A stretch of 64,000 nucleotides of DNA from Rosa chinensis (GCF_002994745.2 NC_037090.1:31850501-31914500), one strand, 5' to 3'; numbered from the stretch's first letter, positions 22,710-35,100 are shown. Program-made: numbers and translations. The notes: generated by a model from the sequence alone, not told the origin.

Positions 22710-25700
22710 ATGATATCTGATTCTTGTTTTTTATATACTGACTGACCAACACTATGTTCTCTTGGTCAGATCTCCCCAACTGAAATTCGGGGCGCACTTG
22801 GATCTGTAAACCAGCTTTTTATATGTCTTGGAATCCTTGGAGCACTGGTGGCTGGATTACCTTTATCAGCAAATCCGTTATGGTATCATCCTTTCATTTT
22901 TTCTGCTCCTTTTAAATGATTTGTGCATGTGCATGCGATAGAGGATTGTATGTCTCTGTGCCTTTTTTGGTACAATAGCATAAAAAAAAAATAATAATAA
23001 TAATAAAAAAACAATTAAAGTGAACGGAAATCATTTGAGCGTAAAAGTCTATTCAAAAACGTCGCTCGCCTTAGGAAATCTTGCTTGCTGTTCAATTTAC
23101 TTCTCCAGTGAGTTGGGATTTTGGTTTTAGAAGAAGCCTAAAATATGAAGAGGTAAGAGAGCTGTCCTCTTTGTTGGTGGCATTAGGAAGAGTTCATTTG
23201 GTTGATTCCAAACTGGATGCAAGGAGATGGAAGCCGGAGTCAACTGGGAAAGTCCATGAACTGCTTAAATTTCTATTTTTTAATATTCAAAATTACTTTT
23301 TAAATATTGCAATTACCACTGGGGTATACGTGGGATTATCATTTTCATAGTCAATGAATGGACTCTAGGATGCCATGTCACATCAATGGATGGAAAATTG
23401 GATAGGAAATGCTGAAATTGATGGAGTAAAACAATTTATGGCACGAACAGAGGAAATTGCCAAAGTTAGGGTAATTTGGAGATAATGCCGGAAATGAATG
23501 ATCCATGTTGCATTTATGTGAGATTGGTAGAACATATGGTAGACTGTAGGTGCAGTTTAGGTTTTTATAATTTGGCAATAATGCCTGAAAAGAATTATAA
23601 ATACATATCTGAGTTTTATTTTGGCATTTACGTGAGACTGTTGGCGGAAAGCTGAAAATAATAGAAAAATATATTATTCTTATTCAGAAGCTCAAATGAA
23701 TATAGAATTTTTTGAAGTTGTAACATTGGTTGATAAGTTATAATTTGTCACTGAAGCCAAATTAAACATTTTTGGTTGAGTTATCGATGTTTATATAATA
23801 ATAACCTCTTTTTTTGGGTCCATAGCTTTTTAATATCATCAGTGAATGAATGGATTATTCACTATGCTCAGTATTCATGAGAATTGGGTATATCAAAGTA
23901 ATCAAACCATGTCTAAGAACCTTGGTAGTATAGTTCTCTATGTTTTTCCTATGTTTGGTATATTTCTGTCTCTCTCTCTCAATTCACCCTATTTATTCTT
24001 TATTAGGTGGAGGACAATGTTTGGTATTGCAATAGTTCCCTCTGTTCTATTGGCTTTAGGAATGGCTGTTTCACCCGAAAGTCCTAGATGGCTCTTACAG
24101 GTTTTCAAGATTGTGTATCAATATATGCAAAGTTGTCATATCTGAATTTATATTATGTTTTCAGCTGTAAATCGTTTTCAGAAGAAGTGCTTAGCGGTGC
24201 TTTTTTTTTTAAAAAAATTTCTGCAGCAAGGAAAAACTTCTCAGGCTGAAAAGGTTATAAAAACATTATACGGAAAAGAGAGAGTAACTGAGGTAATGCA
24301 TGACTTAACATCAACAAGTCATGGATCTGCTGAACCCGAAGCAGGCTGGTTTGATCTGTTTAGTAGCCGCTATTGGAAAGGTTTGCCAAGTTCTTAGAAT
24401 TCATGTTTTTGTCATGCGTTTCTTTTTCTTTCTTGACATGTATGTGTTTGTACAGTTGTTAGTGTTGGTGCGGCACTTTTCTTGTTCCAACAGTTAGCTG
24501 GGATAAATGCTGTGGTTTATTATTCCACTTCTGTCTTCCGCAGTGCTGGCATAACATCAGATGTTGCAGCAAGTGCTCTCGTTGGAGCAGCAAATGTCTT
24601 TGGTTAGTTTCGAAGTTTGGAAAAATTATTATGTTGTCATAGTGTTTTCTCAAACTGTGGATTATCTCTTAACAGGCACAGCTGTTGCATCATCACTGAT
24701 GGACAGACAAGGAAGGAAAAGTCTTCTCCTCATTAGTTTTGGAGGAATGGTAATATTATCTTCATCACAGATTTGTTTCATTGTCTGAAGTAAATTAATG
24801 CCGTTTTCACTTGATATACAAGTAAATATATATGTAAACACTTCCAATGTTGTCCAATGATTTTGAGCCGTCACTTTTCTGAACCCCATTCAAGATCACC
24901 CTTTAGAGTTTATGGTTCAATAATTCATCCAACTGTGATCTAAAGGATATAAAAATACTGTATCTGTTTAGAAACATTTTGGGATTCATAATAATTAAAT
25001 GGCTATAATCGATCTGGCTGATAAAAGATGATGATCCTTGAAGGGAAAATAAGTTAATTTAGGTCCCTTGGTCAAATAGTTTGTGATAAAAGATTTTCAT
25101 TGTCCAATGCAATCAAACTTGCTTTGGCTGTGTCAATTATTTAATTGTGAATGGGAGAAGTATCTGGTTTCTCATGTGTACTGATTAACTCTCTTCTTTT
25201 TTTGTTGTTTGTTTGTTTTTTAGGCTGCTTCAATGTTGCTGCTTGCTTTGTCTTTCACTTGGAGTGTTTTGGCTCCATATTCTGGCACCCTGGCTGTCGC
25301 TGGGACTGTTCTGTAAGTTAGAGGTTTCTTTTGTAAATAGCACCATGCTCTTCTGTTTGATGTTCATGTTCGAATCTAAACACCGTTCACATTTTGATCA
25401 ACAGCTATGTATTGTCCTTTTCGCTTGGCGCTGGTCCTGTGCCTGCTCTTCTTCTGCCAGAGATATTTGCTTCAAGAATCAGAGCAAAAGCAGTTTCTTT
25501 GTCATTGGGCATGCACTGGGTAAGTAGCTATAGAAAATGCATATTTTTTTATGAAGTGAGATGGTACCCTTCTAATCAATATCTTATAAGGATAATTTTT
25601 TTCCACTCAACGGCATACTTCCTTTTATTTATTTATTTATTTTTTTAAGAATATCAAATGGTGTACTACTGTACTTGGTAGATACATTAATGATTGAGAA

Positions 25701-26118
25701 AAAAAATTAATGATTGGAACAGAAAGAACTCTACTGCAAAGGCTGCATTCGGTTATGTTTGTATGAATTCACATATACATGTATGCATACAGATAATATA
25801 CAGATCTTGTGTGCCTGTTTAACTAAATGGCTAATTACTTTGGGATAAGAACTGAATGAAATGTGCTCTAATTCTTCCTCAAATCAACATCTGTTATCTC
25901 ATTTATGAACTTGAATTTTCATTCTGTATTATCAGATATCAAACTTCGTCATAGGCCTATATTTCTTGAGCTTTGTAACCAAGTTCGGGATCAGCTCAGT
26001 GTATCTGGGATTCTCGGCTGTTTGTCTGCTTGCGGTCTTGTACATAGCTGGTAATGTTGTTGAAACTAAAGGGCGATCTTTGGAGGACATAGAGCGTGCC
26101 CTTAGCGTTCCAACCTGA
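20662..26118 (+). CDS. pGlcT: Plastidic glucose transporter (major facilitator, sugar-porter family)
   Basis: Thirteen exons: 20662-20902, 21433-21553, 21861-21928, 22332-22464, 22556-22655, 22770-22882, 24007-24100, 24227-24380, 24456-24602, 24676-24749, 25224-25312, 25405-25519 and 25936-26118. They give 543 residues with phase kept at each junction. Residues 1 to about 80 are Ser/Lys-rich with few acids, like a chloroplast transit peptide. Then 12 membrane helices follow with sugar-porter signatures: GGTLADKFGR (161-170), PESPRWLL (282-289), QQLAGIN (353-359), DRQGRK (400-405) and VETKGRS (525-531). Length and order match plastid glucose transporters, which export glucose from starch breakdown across the inner envelope. 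The ATG at 20662 is the first that yields the transit peptide. Intron 3 (21929-22331) begins with GC rather than GT. Family recognition is strong; plastid location is inferred. Confidence 0.95.
22115..22145. repeat. (TA)n microsatellite in intron 3 of the glucose transporter
   Basis: About 14 TA units with no other content. A second run of similar length lies at about 22679-22709 in intron 5. Confidence 0.9.
22883..24006 (+). other. Large intron 6 of the glucose transporter
   Basis: At 1124 bases this is the longest intron of the gene. It contains an imperfect direct repeat at about 23478-23540 and 23573-23645 (AATGCC.GAAA.GAA and GCATTTA.GTGAGA patterns). No mobile-element ends or coding sequence are recognised. 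Confidence 0.5.
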
Positions 26119-26720
26119 TTATGGTACAGTTTTTGATTTTGACCCATGAGGATAAGTAATAATCTGTTGTTAATAAATCCTGTTGATAATAAATAATACT
26201 TTGTTATGATAATTTGTTATCTCAAGTAAGTTTAAACTACTTATTCCTTTTTACTATTATCCTTAAATAAAATTCCATTTCTTCTCCTTCCTATTTGTCT
26301 ACAACTTGCTATCATCTATATTCCAAAAATTATTAATCCGAGCCGTTAGGATTTTCTATTTATTTTCTGTTGCTCAACATGTCAAGCCTAGATTCCATTA
26401 CTTTGATTTGATGACAAGGATGTCATGGTGTTTTCTTTAACTTTTATGTTTTTTAAAACTAATTATCTTAAATAATTTTAGGGACCAGACAAAAAAAAAG
26501 GAATTTTAGGGTACAAAATCACAAAATTTTGATAAATATATATGAAATTGAAAATGCTACTATTGGTCGAGGGGTTAATTGTAATTAATCCTTACATAAA
26601 AGATCATTTTTGGTGACCCTGTATTTTTTCTATGCTTTGTCACATAAGAGCATCTCTGACTAATTGCCTAAGTAATAATTCTACTTAAAATATAAGGGTT
26701 CTTTATTTTATTATATATAT
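26119..26720. other. 3' flank of the glucose transporter
   Basis: No gene. The first few hundred bases probably contain the 3' UTR (AATAAA-like words near 26171-26195). A GAGCATCTCTGACTAATTGCC segment at about 26648 resembles a MITE end and is followed by an AT-rich tract ending in the (TA)n where the gypsy element inserted. Confidence 0.45.
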
Positions 26721-26725
26721 ATATA

Positions 26726-27239
26726 TGTTAATGTTTAAAAGTCTAGTGGTAGCTGGACCTTAGTTAACGCTGATCCGGCGGGCGGATCGATACCTTTGTT
26801 GTGAGTGGTTCCCGTTACCTGTCAAATAAAATACAATGAGCGTCAGAGGGAGACCGCGCCGGGCGGTCTTCAACTCTCCGATGCCTAAGTTAGTCAATGT
26901 ATTTATGTTGACAAAGTAACAGTAGGTAAGTATTGAATGTGTCATAAATGAGGAGAGAGGAGAGGACCTTTTATAGGTGAGGAAGAGGATGATCTTCTCC
27001 TTGTTTTCGATGTGGGACTGATGTGCTTCAGTTCCCAGTTTCAGTAGCTTCTGATGCTACCTTGACACGGCGCGTGGCGGCGCGTCGGCGGTGCTTTGGG
27101 GTTGATCCGGGGCTCAGGCGGTAACCTGGCTAGCTGTCTTTACGCCAGTCACTCATGAGGTGGGCGTTGGTACCCCTGGCGGTACCCTGAGCGTGGCTCA
27201 TTATAGCTAATTATGCTTGCAAATGCACATGTATGTACA
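26726..27239 (-). repeat. 3' LTR of the Tat element
   Basis: 514 bp, identical to 37886-38399 at 512 positions. On the minus strand a TATAAAA box is at 26969-26975. Confidence 0.96.
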
Positions 27240-27258
27240 AGTCCCCCAAATCCCCAGT
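27240..27258 (-). other. Polypurine tract of the Tat element
   Basis: On the minus strand GGGGATTTGGGGGACT lies directly before the 3' LTR, as expected for the plus-strand primer. Confidence 0.75.
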
Positions 27259-27835
27259 CAAGGAGGGCAATCTTGGTTGGGGAGTTGATCGGCGGTTTGA
27301 AGCGTTTCTCCCGCTAGACTTTGCAGAAGCATAATTAGCGTCAGTGCGTTGTCAGCCATGGATTTACTGAGCAAACGCTTTGTGCCCTTTCGGGTGGGCC
27401 CCTGCTAGGCCCCCAGGGAGTCCCCCACTCCCCGGCTAAGATGGACCTCCGGATGGTCGCTGTTATTGTTTGTTGAGGGGGAGCTGCACGGAGCAGCGCT
27501 GCACGGAGCAGAGGGTGTTGGGTTGCGAGCCCAATCTTAGCACCCAGGTGACGGGGGTCAACGTACCTGATCAGGGTTGTCGTAGACTGTTGACTAGTCC
27601 CCGTGTCCCGTAGGGACATTCTGACCGTAACTCCGCGTGGCGGCGTTGTCAGAGAGGCGTGGCCTCGGGATCCGCCGCTGGCGGAAGTCCCCCCGCTAGA
27701 TGTAGCAGGAAGCAGCGTCAAGTAGACGTGCTTGGTGGTATTTTATTGAGCGGTGTTGCGCTGAATAAAGTACGCAGCTTGTCAGAAAGGGGGTCAGCTA
27801 GCGGTGCGCTGTGTAGCGGAGGACGCCCCGTTTAC
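27259..27835. other. Tat element 3' non-coding region
   Basis: GC-rich sequence between the polypurine tract and the tandem array. Apparent reading frames here on both strands lack recognisable domains. Confidence 0.5.
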
Positions 27836-27839
27836 CAAA

Positions 27840-28235
27840 TGAGGAGAGAAGCTCTGCTGGCGGGGTTTCACTCAGTGGACAGTCACCTGGGAGATGACAA
27901 GTGAGGATCCGCTGGCGGGGTTTCGCTCAGCGGAGGCCCCGTCACCTGGAAGATAAGTGAGGATCCGCTGGCGGGGTTTCGCTCAGCGGAGACTCCGTCA
28001 CTTGGAAGATGACAAGTGAGGATCCGCTGGCGGGGTTTCGCTCAGCGGAGACTCCGTCACTTGGGAGATGCAAGTGAGGATCCGCTGGCAGGGTTTCGCT
28101 CAGCGGAGACTCCGTCACCTGGGAGATGCAAGTGAGGATTCGCTGGCGGGGTTTCGCTCAGCGGAGACTCCGTCACTTGGGAGATGCAAGTGAGGATGGA
28201 TCCGCTGAGCGGGGTTTTCGCTCAGCGGAGACTTG
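27840..28235. repeat. Tandem array of about seven 55-60-bp units in the Tat 3' region
   Basis: The units carry GATCCGCTGGCGGGG, TTTCGCTCAGCGGAG and GTCACYTGGGAGATG. Unit starts (GCTGGCGGGG or its variant) lie at about 27856, 27911, 27968, 28028, 28084, 28142 and 28204. Each unit contains CCGCTG and CAGCGG in inverted orientation about 13 bases apart and could form a small hairpin. Tandem arrays in this part of Tat/Ogre-type elements are known and may seed satellites. Confidence 0.92.
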
Positions 28236-28507
28236 CCATGGTTGGGGGTTTACTTGTCAGGTGGTTACTTCCCTTGGAAGCTAAAGAATGATGACGGTTG
28301 ACACGTGGCTAACTCCCAGAGGGTTAGCGTCTGGAGGCTTGTCTCCTAAGCCTAGCCGTCTTCTCGTCATTAATGCGAGTAATGATGGATTTCGTAACCG
28401 AGGCGATGCCTCGGCTAATCCAGGGAGTTAGTGAAGACGTGGGACACGTGTACGGTTGGTACGTGATGTAGTTTTGTAGCGGACGGCTCAGGATTACTTG
28501 ATGTTGA

Positions 28508-29003
28508 CATAAAAAGGGGGGAACTGAGCGAGTTTCGACATTTCTGGAAAATCTTCAAATCTGAGTTGCCTGCTTCGAGCCTTGTTCGTCTGCGAATTGC
28601 GAAGGAGATCCCCGGGTTTGCGTGGAGTAGTCGGACTGGAGAGGACGAAATCTGTCAGTGAAGACGAGCTGCACTCCAAAGTCTTCGACGTGAGGTTGGT
28701 ATTTCGGATCCTCTTCCTGTTTCATTGAATCTGCAATGGTGGTTTCTGGGTTTTGGTATTTCTGTTAATGGTATGATATTGCTTCTGTGTTATTCTCGGA
28801 GGGTGTAGGGAGAGATTTGAGGGAGGTTATGGTGTTTGACAGAAAGTTGGGGTTTTGGGTTTTGCTAGACGGTCTAATCTGGGTTGAGCGTGCGGTTGTT
28901 TTTGTTTTGGTATTTTTGTGGGTAATTGTTCTTGGCATCTTTGGCTATATCTGATGTGAGAGTAGGTTAGATCTGTATTTGTGCTAACTGATGTGGGTTT
29001 TAG
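28508..29003 (+). promoter_or_regulatory. Probable promoter and leader intron of the antisense gene
   Basis: A TATA-like CATAAAAAGG lies at 28508-28517 on + strand. A donor site (GTGAGG at 28690 or GTTGGT at 28695) can pair with the acceptor TTTTAG at 28998-29003, eight bases before the ATG at 29012. The transcript start is inferred. Confidence 0.45.
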
Positions 29004-29011
29004 GGTTTGGG

Positions 29012-31697
29012 ATGGCCAACGTCATAGATATTTCGAGCAGTGAGGATTCCGGGTCTGACGTGTCGTTCAGCGTGGCAGATATGACTTTTATTGACTCGTT
29101 GCGTCCGTCTGCCCATGCAGGAACCTCACTGCCAGAACCGCTTGAAGTTGAGCCACTTCGGACCATCCCCTGGGAAATAGCTATGGATCGTGGTTCGCGT
29201 CCAGAGAGCTCTAGGGCGGGTGAGGTTGCTAGGCGCGACGAGCGCTTGGCGAGCAATAGTGCTGCTAGCGGCTCCGCTGGCGAAGGGGAAGTGCCGGGCC
29301 AAAATGTCGAGTCGGCGTGGTACCTCTCAGATGGCACCGCCGTCGACGAGGCAGGTGGGCGGATGGATGCCGCCGCTGTTAACCGGATGAAGCGGACGTT
29401 CCGGTTGCCGGGCTCGGTGAAGCTGCGCCCCCCGACAGCGGATGAGAAGGCCTCGATGCTCCCAGCGGGATGTGCTGCCGTGCACGAGGCCATATTCCGC
29501 CAAGGAGTGACATTCCCGCTAGTGCCCAATCTCCAAATTCTTGTGTGCGAGTTTGGCCTTGCCTTTGGGCAGATCTGTCCCAACATGTGGCGGTTGATGT
29601 TGGCGATGAACTCCTTGTGGCGCTTGTCGGGGTGCGAGGGGCCTACCGTGGCGGAAGTGCTTCACTTCTACGAGCTAGTGTATGTGAAGCGCCGAGGTTG
29701 CAGAGGGTGTGTGAACCTGAGCCGCCGCCAGGGAGCGCCCAAGTTGATTGAGAATCTAAGGGACTCAATGTCCTACTGGCGGGGGACCTTCTGCGTCGCC
29801 ACAGATGGCTGGGAGTACCACACCAGGTCGAATGTGGAGGGGCCGACGTTTAAGACTAAGTCGGAATTCCAGCCCATCCGAGTTGGCAACTGGTTTCCGC
29901 TAAAAATAACTGGCGGGTTCAAACTTTTGCAAACCTGCGGTTTTTGCTAATGATTATTGTGTTTGTGCAGCGGGACTAAGGTACATTTTGACGCGCGAAG
30001 AGGAGTGTCGCGTGGCGAGGATCCGTGGCTGCTGGCGGAACCGCAATTTGCTTGACTTCCGTCTTCTGACCGGTTGGGAATTGCTGGTCGACCTGGGGCT
30101 AACTCGCTCTATTGGTGAGAGCATTTCCGCCACACCTCTTTTTTTTGTAAGTGATCCGGACTGACGGGTGTTTGTGTTTTTCTTTTCAGAAACCCCGCCC
30201 GGTAACAAATCTAGTCGCGACGCTTTCGAAAAAGCAATGGATCGCGCCGAGATAGAGAATTTTCTTGAGGCTATGTATGCCGAGGGGCTGGCGGCCCAGC
30301 AGACGGTGGTGAACCCGGAGACGCTGGTGCTGAGCCAGTCCGAGGTTGCGGTGGAGCTGCCGATGCCGCACCACTCCCATCTGGGTGAGGATGGCCTGCC
30401 GGTAGTGCAGGCGGACACCCAAGCGGGCGGCGGGGAGAGGGGGATTGTTGGTACAAGGCCGCAGGAGCGGATGCCTACCACCCGGCGCGGTCCTCAAAAG
30501 AAGACGGTGCAGCCGACGGAGACTGCCACCGAGTCCCGGGGTGAGCCGCCGGTGCGGGTGACGAGGACCGCTGCTGGGACACAACGGGCGCTGGAGAAAA
30601 AACGCCGGCAGCCTGACTCCCCCGTCGAGGAAGAGGAAGAAGAGGTGGTGATCGGAGTCCGCCAACAAAAGAAGGCTCGACAAGCTGCGTCGAAGGTTGC
30701 AGTGGCGGAGGGAGAGGCGGCAGCCGTCAGTGATCTGGACTCCTTTGCCGAGTATGCGCCATTCATGACAGAAGGGGAGCGGGCATTCCTTTTCCATCTG
30801 TGCGAGCGGCTGGGGTTCGGGGGTCTGGCGGGCATATCGCGCCCGACGGCAATTGACCAATCGCCCTTCAGCTCGGCGTTTGGTCAAATATCTGCGGGGT
30901 TACATGATATGTTCGAGGCGGCGTCTAAGCAGCCCCGGATTGAGGAAGAGCTCAGGGGAGAGATCGGAGGTCTCCAGAGGGAGTTGGCGGAGGCCAAGGA
31001 GAGACTGGCGGAGGCCGAGCGGGGGCTGGTCAAGGCGGAGTGTGACTATGCGGACGCCCGCGGCAAGCTTAATGCGGCCATAAGGCGGGACCTGGAGAGG
31101 AATGAGCGCGTCTCCCAGTTGGAGCAGGAGATCGCATTGCTGCAGGAGCGGATAGCCGCTAAAGATAAGAAGCTCATTATTGTGCAGCGGGAGTCTGCCG
31201 CCAGACTGGGTGAGATGCAGCGGCTGGACGGGGAGGTTAACCGCCTGAAAAATGAACAGAGTTCTTCTGCGGCCGCCGCCGTTGAAGCGTTCAAGATGTC
31301 GGCGGAGTATAAAAAGACATTGACCGAAGCGGCGAAGTCTGGGGCCCGGGCCAATATAGACATGTTCACGCGGAAGGGCGCCATTGACTTTGCAAAGGCG
31401 TCACAGCCCGACGTGCCGGTGGTCGAGGGTGTCCCGCCGGAGACAGAAGTCGTGCCTGCCCCTGCGGCGGGTACTCATTCGGGCAGCGGGGAAAGTGGCT
31501 CCCATCCGCCGGAAAGGTCCCAGCAGACTCCCCAGCAGACCCCGTCGGAGGTGTCATGTGCCGGATTTCTGGAGGCACACACCCGGGCGGATGGTACAAT
31601 GGAGACTCCCAGTCCGACAGCTCGAGGGTCCGATCAGGCGAGCCGATCGGTCGTGCTGCCGCCAGTTGAAGCCGGAGAAGCCGAAGACAACCGCTGA
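29012..31697 (+). CDS. Antisense accessory gene of the Tat element (gypsy-type transposon domain, coiled coil)
   Basis: This gene lies in the element but on the strand opposite to gag-pol. Start 29012 (MANVIDISSSED) is preferred to 28991 because a splice acceptor and a good start context precede it. Exon 1 carries a segment like the plant 'putative gypsy type transposon' domain (FGLAFGQICPNMWRLMLAMN). Exon 2 (about 29971-30114) reads GLRYILTREEECRVARIRG, and exon 3 is 30190-31697. The exon 2-3 junction is clean GT-AG (30115-30189). The exon 1-2 junction is uncertain: 29893-29980 keeps frame with a weak acceptor, while the acceptor at 29970 needs a 31-base intron. Exon 3 ends in a long Glu/Arg-rich coiled coil (about 30930-31270). 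Similar antisense frames are reported in Tat-lineage elements; function is unknown. Confidence 0.7.
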
Positions 31698-32123
31698 AGC
31701 TAGCTGAGACTTCCATAGGTTTTTTTTTTTTTTTTTTTTTTTTGACACTGTAATAATGAACTATTTTGGGTGGGGAGTCCCCGCCCTGAAATGAAATTTC
31801 AGAGTTTGACGTTTGTCATGATGTGTTTGTACCGCTAGAGTTTTGACGTAGAGATTTTTCTTTTGCCAAGCAATGAAACATTAAAGGAATTAAAATTGGT
31901 CCAAGTGCACCACGTAGCGGACGTGGTCCGCTGACGATTCCTGGCGTTGCCAGTTGCCCTCAGTGCTAGACTTGGTAACAATGGTTTGAATAATTCCTCG
32001 TTTCATTGATAGCTGACTGATCAGCGTTTACAAAAGAGGGGTAGTACCCGTTGGGTAGCTTCCCTTAGCTAAATATTGAACAAAAATTTAGCTAAGTCAA
32101 GATGCTCTTGGGTAGCGGCATGA
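31698..32123. other. Spacer between the convergent accessory gene and gag-pol
   Basis: It contains a T-run of about 24 bases (31720-31743) after the accessory stop and AT-rich sequence. It probably holds 3' ends of both convergent transcripts; no coding sequence is seen. Confidence 0.5.
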
Positions 32124-35100
32124 CTATTTGTAATAATACCGAAGGTGTTCGGTATTCCAAGGGTGGGTCGTTGTGACGCCATCCTTGTCCATTAAGTAGA
32201 AGGTGCCTGGGCTAACGACTTCCACAATTTTGTATGGACCTTCCCAAGTTGGGCGAAGCTTTGTTGGCGGTGGAATGACTTCCTTCATTACCCAGTCCCC
32301 CAGTTGGAGGTTCCGGGCCTTGACTCTGGCGTTGTAGAAACGCGATACCCGCTGCTTGTTTTGCAGGTTGCATAGGTGGGCCTTGTGTCGCTTTTCCTCC
32401 AGGAGGTCCTTGTCCAGGTTGATGCCGTCAGTGTTGGTCTCTGGGCGGTAGCCCTCGACTCTGGCGGTAGGTTGAGAGACCTCAATAGGCAGGACAGCCT
32501 CCGTTCCGAACATCATGCAAAAAGGAGTTTCACCAGTTGCGGAGGTTGGGGTTGTTCTGATGGCCCATAGAACTTCCGGGAGTTTCGCCGCCCATAGACC
32601 CTTTGCTTTGTCGAGTTTTTTCTTCAGCAGCTTTTTGATTATCTTGTTTGCTGCTTCGACCTGACCGTTGGTCTGGGGGTGGGCGACAGATGCAAAACTC
32701 ATCTTAGTACCCAAGTTGGCGGTGAAAGAGATGAGCTCCTTGTTGTTGAATTGTGTGCCATTGTCGGTGATTATCGTGTGTGGGACACCGTAACGGCAGT
32801 AGATGTTCTTCCAGAGGAAGTGGATTACCTTGGCGGTAGTTATTGCTGTTAGTGGTTCCGCCTCTATCCACTTGCTGTCGTAGTCGATAGCCACTATGAT
32901 GTACTTGAACTGGCCCTTGGCGGTTTGAAATTTTCCCATCAGATCCAGGCCCCAAGTTGAGTGGATCCATGGAGCGACGATGACCGATTGTGGTTCCGCC
33001 GGTGCATGCGGGATGTCAGCAAATTGTTGGCACTTGTGGCATGATCTTGATACCTGGCGGGCATCGTCGCCGAGAGTAGGCCAAAAATAGCCTTGTCGCA
33101 TTGTGCGATTGGCTAAGGATCTGGCGCCTGAATGGTTTCCGCATTCTCCGCTATGAATTGCTGCCAGAACGACCTTTCCCTCCTCTGGGGTTAGGCAGCG
33201 GAGGTTGGGATGGGTGAATCCCTGGCGGTACAGCTTGCCGTTCTGGATGTTGTAGCGGGTTGCCCTCCGCTGGAGTTGTCGCGCCTTAACTTTGTCGTCC
33301 GGCAATGTGCCGTTGCGCTTGTACTCAATGACTTCGTCCATCCAGCTGGTATTGACCTCAATGTTGAAGATCTCCGCCAGGGTTTTTGTGATACTTGGCT
33401 TGTCAAGACATTCCACTCTTGTGTCCGCTGGACTCTGATGTGGCTGGGCGGTTGCCAGCCTTGCCAGTGAATCAGCCTTGGCGTTCTTTTCCCTGGGGAT
33501 TTGTGTGATGTTATGAAATTTGAATTTCTTGAGGAGTGTCTTAACGTACCCCAAGTATGCCGCTAACTGTTGGTCCTTGGCCTGGAAGCTGTCATTGACC
33601 TGGTTAACGACCAACTGGGAATCACTGAAGATGTTGACGCTGTCAGCCCCTGAATCGATGGCGAGGAGTAGGCCGGCAATGAGTGCTTCGTATTCCGCCA
33701 TATTGTTGGAGGCTTTGAAGTTGAATTTTAGTGCGTATTCCACATTCAGCCCCCCAGGGCCTGTGAGGATGACTCCGGCGCCGCTGGCCTTGGCGCTGGC
33801 GGAGCCGTCCACATGCAGGTTCCAATCTGATTGTAGGGGAGCTGGCTCCTTAGCGGTGACCATTTCCGTCCCGGGCTCATTCTCCGTGCTGGGATTGGGC
33901 TGACGCTCAGTGAGCTCGGCGATGAAGTCCGCTACCGCCTGACCCTTCATGGCGGTTCTTGGCTTGTAGTCTATGTCAAATTCACTGAGCTCGATGGCCC
34001 ACTTGCTGAGGCGCCCTGAATGTTCAGGGTTCTGCATCACCTGTCTCAGTGGTTGATTGGTCAGCACATGGATTGTGTGCGCTTGAAAATACTGGCGGAG
34101 GCGTCTGGCGGCAACGATGAGTGCAAGAGCTAGCTGTTCTAAGGGTGGATACCTTGTTTCTGCCCCGTTCATGCCTCTGCCGGCGTAGAAAACTGGGAGC
34201 TCGTCCTGTCCCTCCCGCCGGACGATGGCGCAACTCACCGCCGATACCGATACCGCTAGGTATATGAACAGTGTCTCTCTTTTCACAGGGATAGAGAGTA
34301 GTGGGACTGCCGCTAGGTAATCCTTCAAGCCCTGAAACGCCGTCTGACACTCTGGGTTCCAGTTGATAACTTTCTTGTGAGTCGTTTTGAGGAGCTTGAA
34401 AAATGGGGCACACCTGTCAGAGAGCCTGGAGATGAATCGAGAGAGGGCGGTTAACTTGCCCTGGAGGCACTGGACGTGTATCTTATATTCAGGGTCCGCC
34501 AGGTCGAGTATGGCCTGTACCTTGTCCGGGTTAGCCTCGATTCCTCGTTCACTGACAATATAACCCAGAAATTTGCTGGCGGTGACGCCGAAGAAGCATT
34601 TTTCTGGGTTGAGGCGCATGCCATAGGCCAGGAGGATGGTAACTATGATCTTGAGATTTGCCACATGTCCGCTGGCTTTTATACTTTTGACTAACATGTC
34701 GTCCACGTAGACCTCGATTATCTTGCCCAAATGTTCAGCGAACATAGCATTCATCAGCCGCTGATAAGTTGCACCGGCGTTCTTCAGACCGAAAGGCATG
34801 ACATTGTAGCAGTACAGCCCTTTGTCGGTGGTGAAGGTGGTACACTCCTGATCGCTGGGATGCATCTTGATCTGATTGTAGCCGGAGAAGGCGTCCATCA
34901 TGCTGAGGAGTTCATGCCCGGCGGTCGCGTCGACCAGCTGGTCAATGCGTGGCAGAGGGAAACTGTCCTTTGGGCATGCCTTGTTGAGATTTTTGAAGTC
35001 GACACACATCCGCCACTTGCCGCTAGGCTTCTTGACCATGACCAGGTTGGAGATCCATTGGGGATAGATTACCTGGCGGATGAATCCAATGCCCTGGAGT

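Noticed and set aside
23081..23350. 89-codon frame inside intron 6 of the glucose transporter
   Set aside because: The surrounding exons join in phase without it, and it shows no relation to the transporter family.
26721..26725. ATATA as proof of the gypsy target duplication
   Set aside because: It lies in a TA microsatellite on both sides, so the match would occur by chance; boundaries rest on the LTRs.
27840..28235. CRISPR-like array
   Set aside because: The units are contiguous tandem repeats without unique spacers, in a plant retrotransposon.
28984..29586. 200-codon minus-strand frame opposite the antisense gene
   Set aside because: It mirrors a GC-rich coding region, has no domain, and overlaps the better supported + strand frame.
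30186..30887. 233-codon minus-strand frame
   Set aside because: Arg/Leu/His-rich composition typical of the reverse of a Glu/Ala-rich coding exon; no domain is visible.
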